Notes: a model not told the origin generated them from the letters alone. Counted from the stretch's first letter, positions 31,364 through 41,389 are shown. The stretch: DNA of 64,000 nt from Dendrolimus kikuchii (GCA_019925095.2 CM034406.1:16802388-16866387); one strand, 5' to 3'. Made by a program: numbers and translations.

Positions 31364-32016
31364 CGATCTATTACATTTTTACATCGTTTTATCTATTTTG
31401 TCTACATTTTTATACGAAAATTATGCAAAGAGGGGGCAGTCGAAGATTGCATGTAAGGGGGTCTCCGGTACTCTAGGTTCACAGACACACAATAAGTCCT
31501 GCTTCAACTCGAACCGGTTCAATTATTCGGAGAACCCTCCGTGGCCTGTAATGTCAGGTTCGACATGGCGATGACTTCTTATATGTTACTACTCAATCAC
31601 TTACCTTTAAATTGGTAGAAATTTATTTTTTTATTGTACGGAGGTAATGTTAAATTTTAACCAATAACGTAAATTAAGGTTTAATAAGATATGATTTCGA
31701 TTGGATCCAGCTACTGACTTAAGTAGCGGACCGACTTCAAACTATTGAATCGGGAATATTGAAGTCAGCACTGACTTCTGACTAGCTGGGTCAATGTAAA
31801 TTAGCTGTAACTCATGAAAAAGTAATAAAAAAACGGATTTAGGTAGTTTCGTGTTTTTATTAGTATAGATTAAACAAAGATAAAACTGAAACACATTTAA
31901 GATTTATAATTCGTTTTCGAGCTCAAATACCTGATAAAGTTATATCATATGATTTAATTATATCATCTAGAATATTATAAGATTCTAAACATTCCGTGTC
32001 TGTACATTGAAGCTAT
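31364..32016. other. Spacer with a small palindrome
   Basis: GAAGTCAG-CA-CTGACTTC at about 31760-31777 is a perfect palindrome. 31430-31560 is GC-richer without a match in the window. Confidence 0.35.
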
Positions 32017-32304
32017 TAAAAGAAACAACATGAAAGATAGACTAAACAGATATACAATGCAAAAGTGGATGGATGCAGAAAACGTGGAAGGCCACGACAC
32101 ACCTTCCATGATCAAATTGATCGTGTACTAGCAGAAGATGATGTCAGGAGCCTTAAGAACAGACGAGCGTGCATGACAAGAGTTATGAATGTCAAAAAAG
32201 CAAGTGAGGTGTGTAAGAATGGGCCTAAATGGCGCTCTGTTGTTCGTGCCTACCCCGCAAGGGAACTGGCGTGAAGTTATGTATGTATGTATGTAAAAGA
32301 AACA
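32017..32304 (+). mobile_element. Family D retroinsertion copy 5 with 11-bp duplication
   Basis: TAAAAGAAACA at 32017-32027 and 32294-32304 flanks the insert. It encodes the ORF2 tail from the DERxTKQIYNAKV region (partly frame-shifted) to PARELA-stop and has a TATG-repeat tail. Confidence 0.85.
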
Positions 32305-32344
32305 TCTGGAATAGACTATATAAACGACAGAGAACACGATCTTT

Positions 32345-33035
32345 TTTTTTACATTTCTTGTCTGTTTGTTCGGGATTCACGTAAAAACTACTGAGCCGAT
32401 TTTGATACGGTGTTCGCTGATCGACAAAAAAACATTAGTTTTAAAATCTAATTCAGGATTTTTTTCTGAGAATGATTTAAAATAGCCAGATAGATAGATG
32501 CCAGGTGGTAAAGTATTTGCCCGACTGGATGGATACCACCCCTCGTCTAAAGTATGTCGCCATAACAACCTTGAGTTGCGTTCCGGCATTAGTGACCAGG
32601 TTCCAGTCTCCCTTAAGAGAGCAGCAGCGGCTTTATAGCACCTTTGGTGTTGCAAATGTCCATGGGCGATGGTAACCGATTTCCATCAAGTGGGCTGTCT
32701 GCCTGTCTGCTGAACTCCTGCAATAAAAAAAATAAACATATGATAAAAACTCGAAAGCCAATGTGATTTTTTTCACTGATCAATAGCAAATTCTATGTAA
32801 TAAAATGTGTGATATTTTTTATCTCGGAAAACCCGCGGGAATTTTTCCGCGAGCGGTTTCTAGATGTTCGATGCATAAAAATTTGCTTATTCCGTCACAG
32901 TTTTCACTATACAAATCACTATACATCAAAACGATAACTTACATTATTTTTTAAATGCTGCGGTACTTTGTGCCCCGGGAATCCCGTGGGAATTTAAGTC
33001 AAACCTGGACGAAATCGCGGGCATATCCGAGTAGT
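32345..33035 (+). mobile_element. Dispersed element family H copy 1, interrupted by family A
   Basis: Flanks of the A insert match, in inverse order, 54715-55115: TTCGGGATTCACGTAAAAACTA at the start, TTTCCGCGAGCGG and CCCGTGGGAATTTAAGTCAA near the end. The right end (GACGAAATCGCGGGCATATCC) resembles Helitron 3' regions but CTAG is not evident. Confidence 0.55.
32498..32735 (+). mobile_element. Family A copy A6, 5' end at the hairpin base
   Basis: Begins gCCAGGTGG directly after unrelated sequence and ends CTCCTGCAAT plus (A)8. Inserted in element H. Confidence 0.8.
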
Positions 33036-33257
33036 ACAATATTATGCAACTTAAGAAAGTAATGTTATGTTTACTTAACACTATTTGGTTAATTAATAAA
33101 TATGCTTAGAAGAATCGTGTCGTTAGAATGTTTTAAGCAGTCTGGGCTATTAGATAACCTTGAATGCGAAAAACGAGACAGCAAAAAACATACAACAGGT
33201 AAAAAGCAATGGATATTTTCACACTTTATATATATATATGTATGTATATATATATGT

Positions 33258-33490
33258 TTTTTTATTGCAGGAGTTCAGCAGACAGGCAGAGACGGCCCAC
33301 TTGTTGGAAAGCGGTTACCATCGCCTATGGACATTTGCAACACCAAAGGTGCTACAAATGCGCTGCTGCTCTCTTAAAGGAGACTGGAACCTGGTCACTA
33401 ATGCCGGAACACAACACAAGGTTGTTATGGCGGCATACTCTAGACCAGGGGTGGTCGCCATCCAGTCGAGCAAATACTCTACCACCTGGC
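33258..33490 (-). mobile_element. Family A copy A7, 5' end at the hairpin base
   Basis: Minus sense starts gCCAGGTGG at about 33489, next to GAGTG and the (TA)n tract. A tail at the left (T run 33256-33263). Confidence 0.8.
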
Positions 33491-33492
33491 GA

Positions 33493-33808
<316 letters not shown>

Positions 33809-33833
33809 CTTTATATTATATATATATATATAC

Positions 33834-33996
33834 TTTTTTTTTATTGCATAAGTTCAGCAGACAGGCAGACGGCCCTACTGACGGAAAACGGTTACCATCG
33901 CCTATGGACATTTACAATAGCAAAAGTGCTACAGATGCGCTACCGCTTTCTTATGCGAGAATGGAACCTGGCCACTAATAACGGAACACAACTCAA
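33834..33996 (-). mobile_element. Family A copy A8, 5' truncated
   Basis: Minus sense starts near CTTGAGTTGTGTTCCG and ends in the A tail. Truncated further than the hairpin copies. Confidence 0.7.
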
Positions 33997-34411
33997 GTTA
34001 ATAAAAATATATAAAAAGTATTTGTTTATTTATTGATGTGCTGACAGTATACTACTACAAACACAAAATCGTCTCGAAGCTAATTTATCTGTATATATCT
34101 TTCAAAATAGTGTAAATGAAAACCAAAGTTCCGGTACGCTTTCATACACTCCATTACGACTGTATTATGACATAATTTGCAATCGCAATCCGTCTGTATA
34201 TGACACGGTTTATCATGAACATCATCACGTCCACACGCTTTAATTAGTAGTTATCGTGCAATGAAGTGAAAGCTATAGGAAACGTGTACACGAATATAGC
34301 CAATGGCTGTAACTTGGTTATGACAATAACACTATAACGCTCGGGCTTCGTCTGGGATAATATTACCTATAGTCATTGACTGTGGCCAAATGCGTCTTAT
34401 TTATAGCGTTC
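33997..34411. other. Spacer, nothing recognised
   Basis: No repeat or exon signal. Confidence 0.35.
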
Positions 34412-35009
34412 AAAATAACGCCGAGAGTGAATTTGGGGAATAGTGTGAATGGAGCGTTAGGTAAACTTCTAGGCGCTAAGAACCTCAGCCAGAAGGCCCA
34501 GCTTGCCATACACAACGCGGTGCTGGTACCTACGCCCACGTATGGAAGCGAGAGTTGGGTATGGAAGAGAGAGCATGAAAGTAAAGTAAACGCGGTCGAG
34601 ATGCGAGCACTGCGCAAAATCTGCGGAGTGACGCTCGCGGACCGCGTTCGTAATACCGAAGTAAGAGAGAGAGTTGGTCTGAAAGAGAGTGTCGGGGTGA
34701 AGGTAAGGAAAGGAATGCTTCGGTGGTTCGGGCATGTGGAAAGAATGACTAAACAGATATACAATGCAAAAGTGGATGGATGCAGAAGTCGTGGAAGGCC
34801 ACGACACACCTTCCATGATCAAATTGATCGTATACTAGCAGAAGCCGATATCAGGAGCCTTAAGAACAGACGAGCGTGCATGACAAGAGTTATGAGTGTC
34901 AAAGAAGCAAGTGAGGTGTGTAAGAATAAGCCTAAATGGCGCTCTGTTGTTCGTGCCTACCCCGCAAGGGAACTGGCGTGAAGTTATGTATGTATGTAAA
35001 ATAACGCCG
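34412..35009 (+). mobile_element. Family D retroinsertion copy 7, longest in the window, 12-bp duplication
   Basis: AAAATAACGCCG at 34412-34423 and 34998-35009 flanks the insert. The ORF2 C-terminal region is open throughout: GKLLGAKNLSQKAQLAIHN, YGSESWVWKR, MRALRKICGVTLADRVRNTE, GMLRWFGHVERM, GCRSRGRPRHTF, ending PARELA at 34979-34981. Relative to copy 3 it lacks a few codons (HDERM). The order matches the post-RT region of RTE-like LINEs. The upstream RT and endonuclease are missing through 5' truncation. Confidence 0.9.
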
Positions 35010-35063
35010 TTAACGATAGTGTATATACATACGTTACCTGTCAATATTTAACATCATTCATGA

Positions 35064-35270
35064 TTATAGTCTAATTTTTAATTACCTGGACTAAAATGAC
35101 AGCTGCGATCGACGACGGCGGCAATTTCTCTGATTCATTAGTGAGTTGTGCGAGTTGAATCAACAAATCACCTCAACTCACTCGTGGTAAAGTTGCTCCA
35201 AACTTGCAACATAAAGAAAGGTCGATCGCAGCTGTCATTTTAGTCCAGGTAATTGAAAATTAGAGTATAA
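35064..35270. mobile_element. MITE Y with 50-bp terminal inverted repeats
   Basis: Ends 35064-35113 and 35221-35270 are inverted with 48 of 50 positions matching; the core is ATTACCTGGACTAAAATGAC followed by AGCTGCGATCGAC. The 107-bp centre contains a second inverted pair AGTGAGTTG / CAACTCACT. No coding sequence, and the target duplication is ambiguous because the ends are AT-rich. Confidence 0.8.
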
Positions 35271-35890
35271 TAACATTATCGCATCACAATTTATGCATTA
35301 AATCTGCATGAAACCGTCAATAACTATACATTATTGCAGATGAAGCAATAGAACATGGCGGTGGATTGTTAAAAAAGCACTTCGCAATTAATTTCGTAAT
35401 TACATTGCTTCCTAATAAAATATAACAAAATACATAACTAAAATGCTATGAATTACACTCGTACACTCGGAAACGCTAAAATCGGTAAGCAGGTCAAAAT
35501 TGTGCATCGATATTTTATCTATGTATGTTAATAGTCTGTGCTTTTAAAACGGGGTATATGAGTTTAGAGAATTTTTAATCCGGTTTTTTAATGAATTTAT
35601 GCTTGTATACTAATAAGTTAAATTATTGTGTCAACATCACGCATATTTTGAATTATTTTGTAATATAACATAGAGACATTTCATTGACATAAAGTGAAAA
35701 AGTACTATAATAGTAAGAAAGCGGACCCAGAACTCCTGATTCGCTGGGGAGCATGGTCGAGGCCTTACTTCCATAGTGACGATCACTGGAAGGCGGTTTC
35801 GACCTTTTACAAGTTAGTAATGACCCAAAAAGAAGCCGCCAAGAGAGAAAACATTGTTAATTTTTTTTTTGTTAAAACGTAATAATAATA
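35271..35890. other. AT-rich spacer, nothing recognised
   Basis: A 62-codon frame (35694-35882) contains LIRWGAWSRPYFHS but no known domain, and ends in a T-rich run. Confidence 0.35.
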
Positions 35891-36080
35891 ATCGGCATAC
35901 AAACACACATACTCGTATTGTATATCCCCAAATTAAGCAAGTTACGCTTGTGTTGTGGTTAATATACAACGGACTACTCTGGGGCCGATCCCAGACACCC
36001 AGACCATAGTGAATAGCCTCTGCGTTGCAGTGAGGTAGGCCGGCAAAGGCTTAGCTCGCTCAACCACAGAGGCGGTCAAA
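35891..36080 (-). mobile_element. tRNA-derived SINE, family C copy 2 (internal deletion)
   Basis: Body and tRNA-like 5' end (GTTGAGCGAGCTAAGCC in minus sense) as in copy 1. The segment carrying the B box is missing, with a join between 'catagtgaatag' and CCTCTGCGTTGCAG. Confidence 0.7.
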
Positions 36081-36330
36081 GAGATAGAGAGAACTGCGAA
36101 TGCGACTTCCGGACGCCGTCGTCAGACTGGCCCTCGGAGACGCAGATACACGCAGAATCTTCTCCCGCGATACTATCACAGGGGAAGTACAGTCGGGCTA
36201 AACCTCTGTAGGTGAAGTGGTCCACTCGGCCAATCCGGGGTGGAACAATCTGGCGCACGGTCAGAGACCTTATGGCCAAAAACTGCGGGAGGACTTCGTC
36301 AGATACAGCATGCAAATTATACAAAAGGTT
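36081..36330. repeat. GC-richer block resembling the start of the N-type insert at 59431
   Basis: 'ggacgccgtcgtcagactgg', 'cggagacgcagatac' resembles 'ggacgccggcggttggctgg', 'cggagacgcaggtat' at 59476-59516. Probably a decayed member of that retroposon. Confidence 0.4.
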
Positions 36331-36453
36331 ATAAATAGAAATCGGGCAGTAAATAACGCTACAACCATATAATTGTATATGGATTGGTGAGCGTTAACTA
36401 ATTGTGTTAAATGACGTAGCACCTAAACACCAGCATATTATATATGTACGAAT

Positions 36454-36511
36454 TTTATTTATATCTATTTTATTTCGTACTCACGTACGAAATAAAATAG
36501 ATATAAATAAA
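36454..36511. repeat. Perfect 27-bp palindrome with a 4-base loop
   Basis: 36454-36480 and 36485-36511 are exact reverse complements around TCAC. It directly adjoins the 3' tail of the minus-oriented LINE at 36512-37534. The arms carry TTTATTTATATC and ATTTCGTAC. Confidence 0.9.
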
Positions 36512-37534
36512 TGAAATGAAATTTATTAGCATGTAAGTAAGTAGTACATGGTACATATAAAATGACTAAAATACAAAACCAATGGCGTCCCAAAGGAAAC
36601 TCTGCTTCCCGCGCTAGGTCTCCTTAAACCGCCTGTGTGGCGGGCCATAGTAGGATTCGCTTCGGTCATATAATTCTCATCATTGCTGATAGTACATTAA
36701 TGCAATATCTTTGTGTAGTCAAAATTTATATGTATAAATAATATTTTCTATTGTTAAATTAAAAATTACAATTTAATATTTAAAGATGTTAGAAATGACA
36801 ATATGCTTTTGTGCATGTGTGTGTGTGTATGTGATGGGGGTGTATTTATTTATATTCGAACATGCATGTGAGTGTGTGTGCGCGTAGTGTCTGTGTAGGC
36901 GTAAATGATAACTATTTTCAAATGACGGTCAGTAGAAGGTGACTACCAAATAAATCGTAAAAGTTCTTCAGCATCTTTATATGGTAGAGAGTGTAAGTAA
37001 TCATTTAAGCCTTTTCTTAATTGAAAGTGTGTCATGGTAACCAAAACTAATTTTCTGCTTATTCTATTATACAATTTTGGACCTAGAAATTTTACAGATT
37101 TAGCACCAAAGCTTGTACGACAGTGCGATTGTTTGAAGACCAAATCTTGCCTACGCTTTGTTGCCAATTCTTCCACAGTATTATTAGTTACAAGATTATG
37201 TTATTTCAAAACTATAGCTCGTATAAATAGTTTGCGGATATTCAGGACTATGCATTCATGATAAAGGGAGTCTGTGGAGAATAATCTAGGCTTGAAAGTC
37301 ATGCACTTTAATAGTGCTTGGGCACGTTCAAGAACTATAAGATGAGTCGGTACTGATGAGCCCCAAGCGGTATTGCAATAACATAGTATTGATTCTGCTA
37401 AGGCAGTATATACTTTAAATAGAGAATCGTGATCAAGAACATGGCGTAGTTGCTTAAAAGCGTAGATTAACTTTCTTGTTCTCCTAGAAAGGTATTTTAT
37501 ATGAACCGTCCACGTTAAATGTTTGTCTAGGTAT
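36512..37534 (-). mobile_element. Jockey/CR1-type LINE, 5' truncated, with 3' UTR
   Basis: Minus sense: RT C-terminal region (about 37534-36943), then about 430 bases of 3' UTR ending AATAAATTTCATTTCATTT. The UTR includes the GGCGGTTTAAGGAGACC stretch. The copy lacks the polymerase palm and endonuclease. No target duplication found; the 3' end runs into the palindrome. Confidence 0.75.
36943..37525 (-). pseudogene. LINE ORF2 reverse-transcriptase C-terminal remnant
   Basis: Translation gives YLDKHLTWTVHIKYLSRRTR, LRHVLDHDSLFKVYTALAES, ILCYCNTAWGSS, LERAQALLKCMTFKPRL, one in-frame stop near 37200, then FGAKSVKFLGPKLYNRISRK and a stop at 36943. This matches the thumb/post-RT region of Jockey- and CR1-like elements (YLGxxxDxxLxWxxHI ... 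YCxxxWG ... LQRAQ ... GPxLYNxLP). Dead because of the stop and the 5' truncation. Confidence 0.75.
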
Positions 37535-38394
37535 ATGTAATAAATAAATAGAAATTATTAAAGGCTAATAAAATGATTGAAAAGAAAAGAAAACCCTCCA
37601 TCTTACCACACGATGGAGGAGAGGCGTATATATAAAAAAAAATATCCCAACTGTTACAAAACAGTGACATGACTTTCGTAATGGGTAGAGAATAGTGTTG
37701 TCCCAAATACAAGACGAGAGCGGGAGCGGTTCTTCCGCAACGCTGCGGTGCGCCGCGCGCATACATGCGGCATAGCAAAGATTAAAAGAAAATGGTACCG
37801 CGTAGTCGATGCCTACATGTTTAGTTCAATATTCATGGGAAATCAAACTTTGGCTTATGACAATAATACAATGGTACAGTATTTTATAATGGACTTTTCA
37901 TTAACTAGAAATTAGTGATAAACTGATCCGCGTGTTTGAAATGTTGATATCTGCGTTGATAAAACATCTAGCATGCCTTGTGTAGCTGTCCAAGTTCTCC
38001 TTTTCACCTCATGAGAACAAAACCGTAATAATAATACAGAGATAAGAACATACTTGGACACTTATTTATTTTATATCAGTATTGACCACAATTGTTTTGT
38101 TTATTTGAATTCATTTTGATGACATCGTTTCAATTTTGACTTGTTTGACTTATTCTCTTTGTATAAGTCAGGGCTACAAAGTAAGATCCATTATTGGCTC
38201 ATGTGCTGTTTTAAAATGTATTGTCTTTTCTAATTTAAAAAAGTAAATAAACAAATGAATAAATAGATACATTTGTGACGTAGTGGAGTCATTATCGTGA
38301 TTACTGTTTGCTGGGTTGGCTCAATAAGCGTGATATCACGCTCTCATAGTATATCGGCTTAAAACCGTTAGCCTTGTGCTAATAGTGTGTCGTA
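37535..38394. other. Spacer, nothing recognised
   Basis: Contains a hairpin CCTCCATC...GATGGAGG (37595-37619) and a CpG-rich patch at 37725-37765. No exon identified. Confidence 0.35.
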
Positions 38395-38580
38395 TGACGA
38401 CTGAGAGTTCTGATAGCCCATTTCTCGCTCCGTCATCCCATCTTTCCTATTCTTCTATTCCATTTCCATACCTATCCCATCCCTCCTATCTCATATCTCC
38501 TACTCCACCTATCTCCTCTATCGCATCCTTTATAATCCATCCTAAAGGCTAGTAACAGTCGCAGAAGGATGCGCAAGTCC
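38395..38580 (+). repeat. Family U-like LINE tail fragment
   Basis: C/T-rich runs (cccatccctcctatctc) followed by CCTAAAGGCTAGTAACAG resemble 5017-5100. Old and short. Confidence 0.4.
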
Positions 38581-38689
38581 TATTTTTGTATAAAAGCAGT
38601 CATTAATAAATTGTTATACAGTTCGACGCAGAACTTCATTAATTTAAGTAGTATCTATATTCTACATTGTATAAATGTACACACTCGGT

Positions 38690-38908
38690 TTTAATCTATG
38701 ACCCAAAACCGCGCAACTTAGATCGCGTCGCTTCGTCGGTCGAGTCGACAGCTCACTCAGTTGCGGATCAACTATGGCTTTGGTGTCACGTCACTCTGCC
38801 AGTCGTGCGACCGTGAAAAAATTGTTTACGTGAACTGCCTTTCATTGTTGAATTAACCAGTGTGGTGACAATAAATGTTGATTTGTGTTAGTGTTTTGTG
38901 TTATTACA
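38690..38908 (+). promoter_or_regulatory. Candidate promoter and 5' leader of a gene
   Basis: A locally GC-richer, CpG-containing stretch before the ATG at 38909. TCAGTT at 38757-38762 fits the arthropod initiator. No well-placed TATA; a TATAAAT at 38670 is too far upstream for that initiator. A 19-codon upstream ORF (ATG 38774 to TGA 38833) precedes the main start. No repeat match, as expected for single-copy regulatory DNA. Confidence 0.5.
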
Positions 38909-39040
38909 ATGGCGAATCTAACACTACGATACCTGGATGAGCTCTCCTATGTTTTGAACAGCCGTAAGCATTTAGCGAGCCAGGCGAAGGCATCTTCTGT
39001 TGGCGATTTGCTGAATGCTGACGAAGACAGATATGGGCCG
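38909..39040 (+). CDS. Candidate first coding exon (44 codons) of an unrecognised gene
   Basis: ATG 38909 sits in ttacaATGGCG and follows an in-frame TGA at 38879-38881, so it is the natural start. The exon encodes MANLTLRYLDELSYVLNSRK, then HLASQAKASSVGDLLN and ends DEDRYGP. The first 35 residues look like an amphipathic helix. GTTAGT at 39041 is a usable donor between codons; without splicing the frame stops at 39047-39049. I do not recognise the family. Downstream exons were not identified and may lie outside the window. Too short to be found by length alone; supported by start context, codon composition and donor. Confidence 0.5.
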
Positions 39041-39297
39041 GTTAGTTAAACATGAATTTGTCACTACTAAGCAATAAATCACTGGTAGAATGTATATACG
39101 GTAGTAAACAATTAATTTAGCTGCGAAATTCAAATGGATAATGCTCAATCGAGTCGAAAATAATGACGTGAGACTTCACTTTCCGTGTCACGACAGCGAC
39201 ATTTATATAGAAAATTGTTTTCGATACCTAGTTTATTTTGCGTGTGAGTGTGATTTAACATAAATACTTCTTGGTTGCTAGACAAGTATATTAGACT

Positions 39298-39318
39298 ATG
39301 AGTACATTTGGTGTGAAG
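39298..39318 (+). CDS. Candidate alternative first exon (7 codons)
   Basis: ATG AGT ACA TTT GGT GTG AAG is followed directly by GTGAGT (39319-39324), a strong donor with the full AAG|GTGAGT context, in the same phase (0) as the exon at 38909-39040. It could be an alternative start of the same gene, giving a different N-terminus. A tiny ORF plus a donor can arise by chance. Confidence 0.3.
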
Positions 39319-39550
39319 GTGAGTGTTGAAAAGCTACTGGAATAATTCTTCGTCCGATAATTAATCATTGATTAGAAAGTCAACATGCATCCTTACTAAT
39401 TTGTAAAATATGTGACCTGGTTTGTATGTTTTTTTGTTCTTCGCAGGATCTGGGAAATGAACCAATTGTCATATATTTGATATAGTTACGTCCTAGACGG
39501 TCTGAGGATCATACAGATATATAATAATATACTTTAAATGATGTTGTTAT

Positions 39551-39552
<2 letters not shown>

Positions 39553-39610
<58 letters not shown>
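39553..39610. repeat. (TA)n microsatellite, left side of Gypsy insertion
   Basis: About 28 TA units ending at the LTR. Confidence 0.95.
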
Positions 39611-39614
<4 letters not shown>

Positions 39615-39791
39615 GGTTTTGTTTGAAGAAAAGCAAAACAAACTTCCTTAGAACAGTCTTACATCGTTTTTTCATAGACTACCTCTTCTGACTATCTTTT
39701 GACACTGACATTTACAATATCAGGTTTATAAATTTAAAAAACATAATGTGTGGCCTGGCTACCGAGTCGGAATGCGTCTTCGAATCCCACA
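39611..39791 (-). repeat. 3' LTR of the deleted Gypsy element
   Basis: Direct repeat of 40712-40892, beginning TGTGGGTTTTG on the plus strand. In minus sense it is the 3' LTR. Confidence 0.88.
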
Positions 39792-39804
39792 CGGCTATCC
39801 TGCA

Positions 39805-40122
39805 TTATTCATCTGACCCAGATGAATGTGATACTTCATCTTCATCGCCATTCGACCAGGGTTTCATCAAATCTGCTGAACTGGTGGTATTCATAGGTCC
39901 TTCGCCATTGCCAATTTTCCTTACAACGTATCTGTCATTTTTCTTCTTCTCTATAATTTTATATGGTCCTAAATATTTCGGGTTTAACTTATATCCTTGT
40001 ACAAATTTTGTTCTCTTAATCGCAACTAAATCTCTAATTTCGTACTGTATAGCTTGTGTTCTCTTTTTATTATAAACTTTCCTATTTTCTTCCTGAATTT
40101 TCTGAATATTTTGCCTCGCCTT
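39805..40122 (-). pseudogene. Integrase C-terminal (GPY/F) remnant
   Basis: Minus sense: QKIQEENRKVYNKKRTQA, IRDLVAIKRTKFVQGYKLN, PKYLGPYKII, ending SSGSDE and TAA at 39807-39805. LGPYKII is the GPY/F module at the C-terminus of Gypsy integrases. It is in a different frame from the upstream zinc-domain piece. Confidence 0.75.
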
Positions 40123-40246
40123 TCTATAAGTTCTAATCGTTGAATTTCAAATTTTTCTTTACAATTATCTATGTAGTAATCTCTATTAATTAATTCCTCA
40201 GTTTTCAAAATTCCAAAATGACCCTTTTCATGACATTTTCTTATTA
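40026..40246 (-). pseudogene. Integrase N-terminal zinc-domain remnant
   Basis: Minus sense: NEIIRKCHEKGHFGILKTEE then LINRDYY, the start of the H2C2 zinc-binding domain of Gypsy integrase. The Cys pair and the DDE core are deleted before the C-terminal part. Confidence 0.7.
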
Positions 40247-40248
40247 TT

Positions 40249-40431
40249 TCATTCCATTAAATTTGCAGTGTCATCAAAATCGGTCAGCCAATTCGTAATA
40301 GGGTAGGTATCATCGCCTGTGAACGGTGTCATTGATTTTTCCAAGTCGCTAAATGAAATTCGTACTCTGTAACCAGCTTCTGAACAATTACTATCTGAGT
40401 CTTCGATATCTTTATTTTTCTTCGGTGGCAT
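40249..40431 (-). pseudogene. gag N-terminal remnant
   Basis: Minus sense ATG at 40431: MPPKKNKDIEDSD then TPFTGDDTYPITNWLTDFDD and a stop at 40249. The FxGDDxYPIxxWLxDF pattern is typical of Gypsy gag. The frame ends where the interior deletion joins integrase sequence. Confidence 0.75.
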
Positions 40432-40711
40432 CTTGTATGATTGGTTGTAAGTCTTTCAGTCGTAAAAAATAACCAATTCATAAAACGTCTTCATAAAAGA
40501 AAAATAATAGTCTTTATTCCAAATTCTGGGAAATTTCATGCGCTGGTATCATTATGCAAATTAGTGTCGGTAAAACAGCACACAATGACTCGTCTTCAAT
40601 TATAATTTCGAGGTTGTTTCGTAATCATCAGATCAAAACTCACGTTAAAACAATGCTTTGCAGGATTCTTGCATGATCCTGGCACGATCCTGGCACGAGC
40701 CCCCATAAAGT

Positions 40712-40888
40712 TGTGGGTTTTGTTTGAAGAAAAGCAAAACAAACTTCCTTAGAACAGTCTTACATCGTTTTTTCATAGACTACCTCTTCTGACTATCTTT
40801 TGACACTGACATTTACAATATCAGGTTTATAAATTTAAAAAACATAATGTGTGGCCTGGCTACCGAGTCGGAATGCGTCTTCGAATCC

Positions 40889-40892
<4 letters not shown>
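40712..40892 (-). repeat. 5' LTR of the deleted Gypsy element
   Basis: Same sequence as 39611-39791 save CCCAAA instead of CCCACA at the outer end. In minus sense it is the 5' LTR; PBS at 40705-40696. Confidence 0.88.

Positions 40893-40980
<88 letters not shown>
40893..40980. repeat. (TA)n microsatellite, right side of Gypsy insertion
   Basis: About 44 TA units beginning at the LTR boundary. Confidence 0.95.
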
Positions 40981-40982
<2 letters not shown>

Positions 40983-41389
40983 ATATAAGATCTACCTTAT
41001 CATCCCGAAAATGGATTTGTTTTTAATGGATATACCTATATTCGGAATTATAACGAGTGAAGCCGCCAGGAATGTTTTAGTTATTGAATTGTAAGGATCT
41101 CGTGTTTACATGCTTATTCTTCTACTATTTGCAATTATTGTTAGCTGCAATAGGTAGGATATAGTTATATTATTATGCTCATTTACTATACGCCTACCAC
41201 CATACCTAGTGGCCATTGTTAATAATATCAGAATGAATCAAATAACAAATATTGCATTTAGTTAGTCATTTCACTAATAATTTTTATAGTTAAATTGACA
41301 CACTTTAAAAACAAATAAGCTTTTATTTACATTATATAAGTAGTTACTGCAGGTGACATGTAGACAATATAAATAAATAAGCAGTAGTA
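40981..41389. other. Spacer, nothing recognised
   Basis: AT-rich with no exon or repeat match. Confidence 0.35.

Larger units (their letters stand above)
39611..40892 (-). mobile_element. Deleted Ty3/Gypsy-type LTR retrotransposon, 1.28 kb
   Basis: Two 181-bp LTRs (39611-39791 and 40712-40892) are identical except at one position near an outer end. Termini are TGTGGG and CCCACA. In minus sense a primer-binding site TGGGGGCTCG lies at 40705-40696, matching the 3' end of tRNA-Pro, six bases from the LTR. The 920-bp interior keeps the start of gag and parts of integrase only; protease, RT and RNase H are absent. TA repeats on both sides give a 4-bp TATA duplication. It is non-autonomous, but LTR identity indicates recent movement. 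Confidence 0.88.

Noticed and set aside
34376..34981. Host gene of 201 codons
   Set aside because: The C-terminal reverse-transcriptase tail of a non-LTR element, bounded by a 12-bp target duplication and repeated elsewhere in the window.
39746..40075. 109-codon plus-strand ORF
   Set aside because: It is the antisense of the integrase remnant of the Gypsy element.
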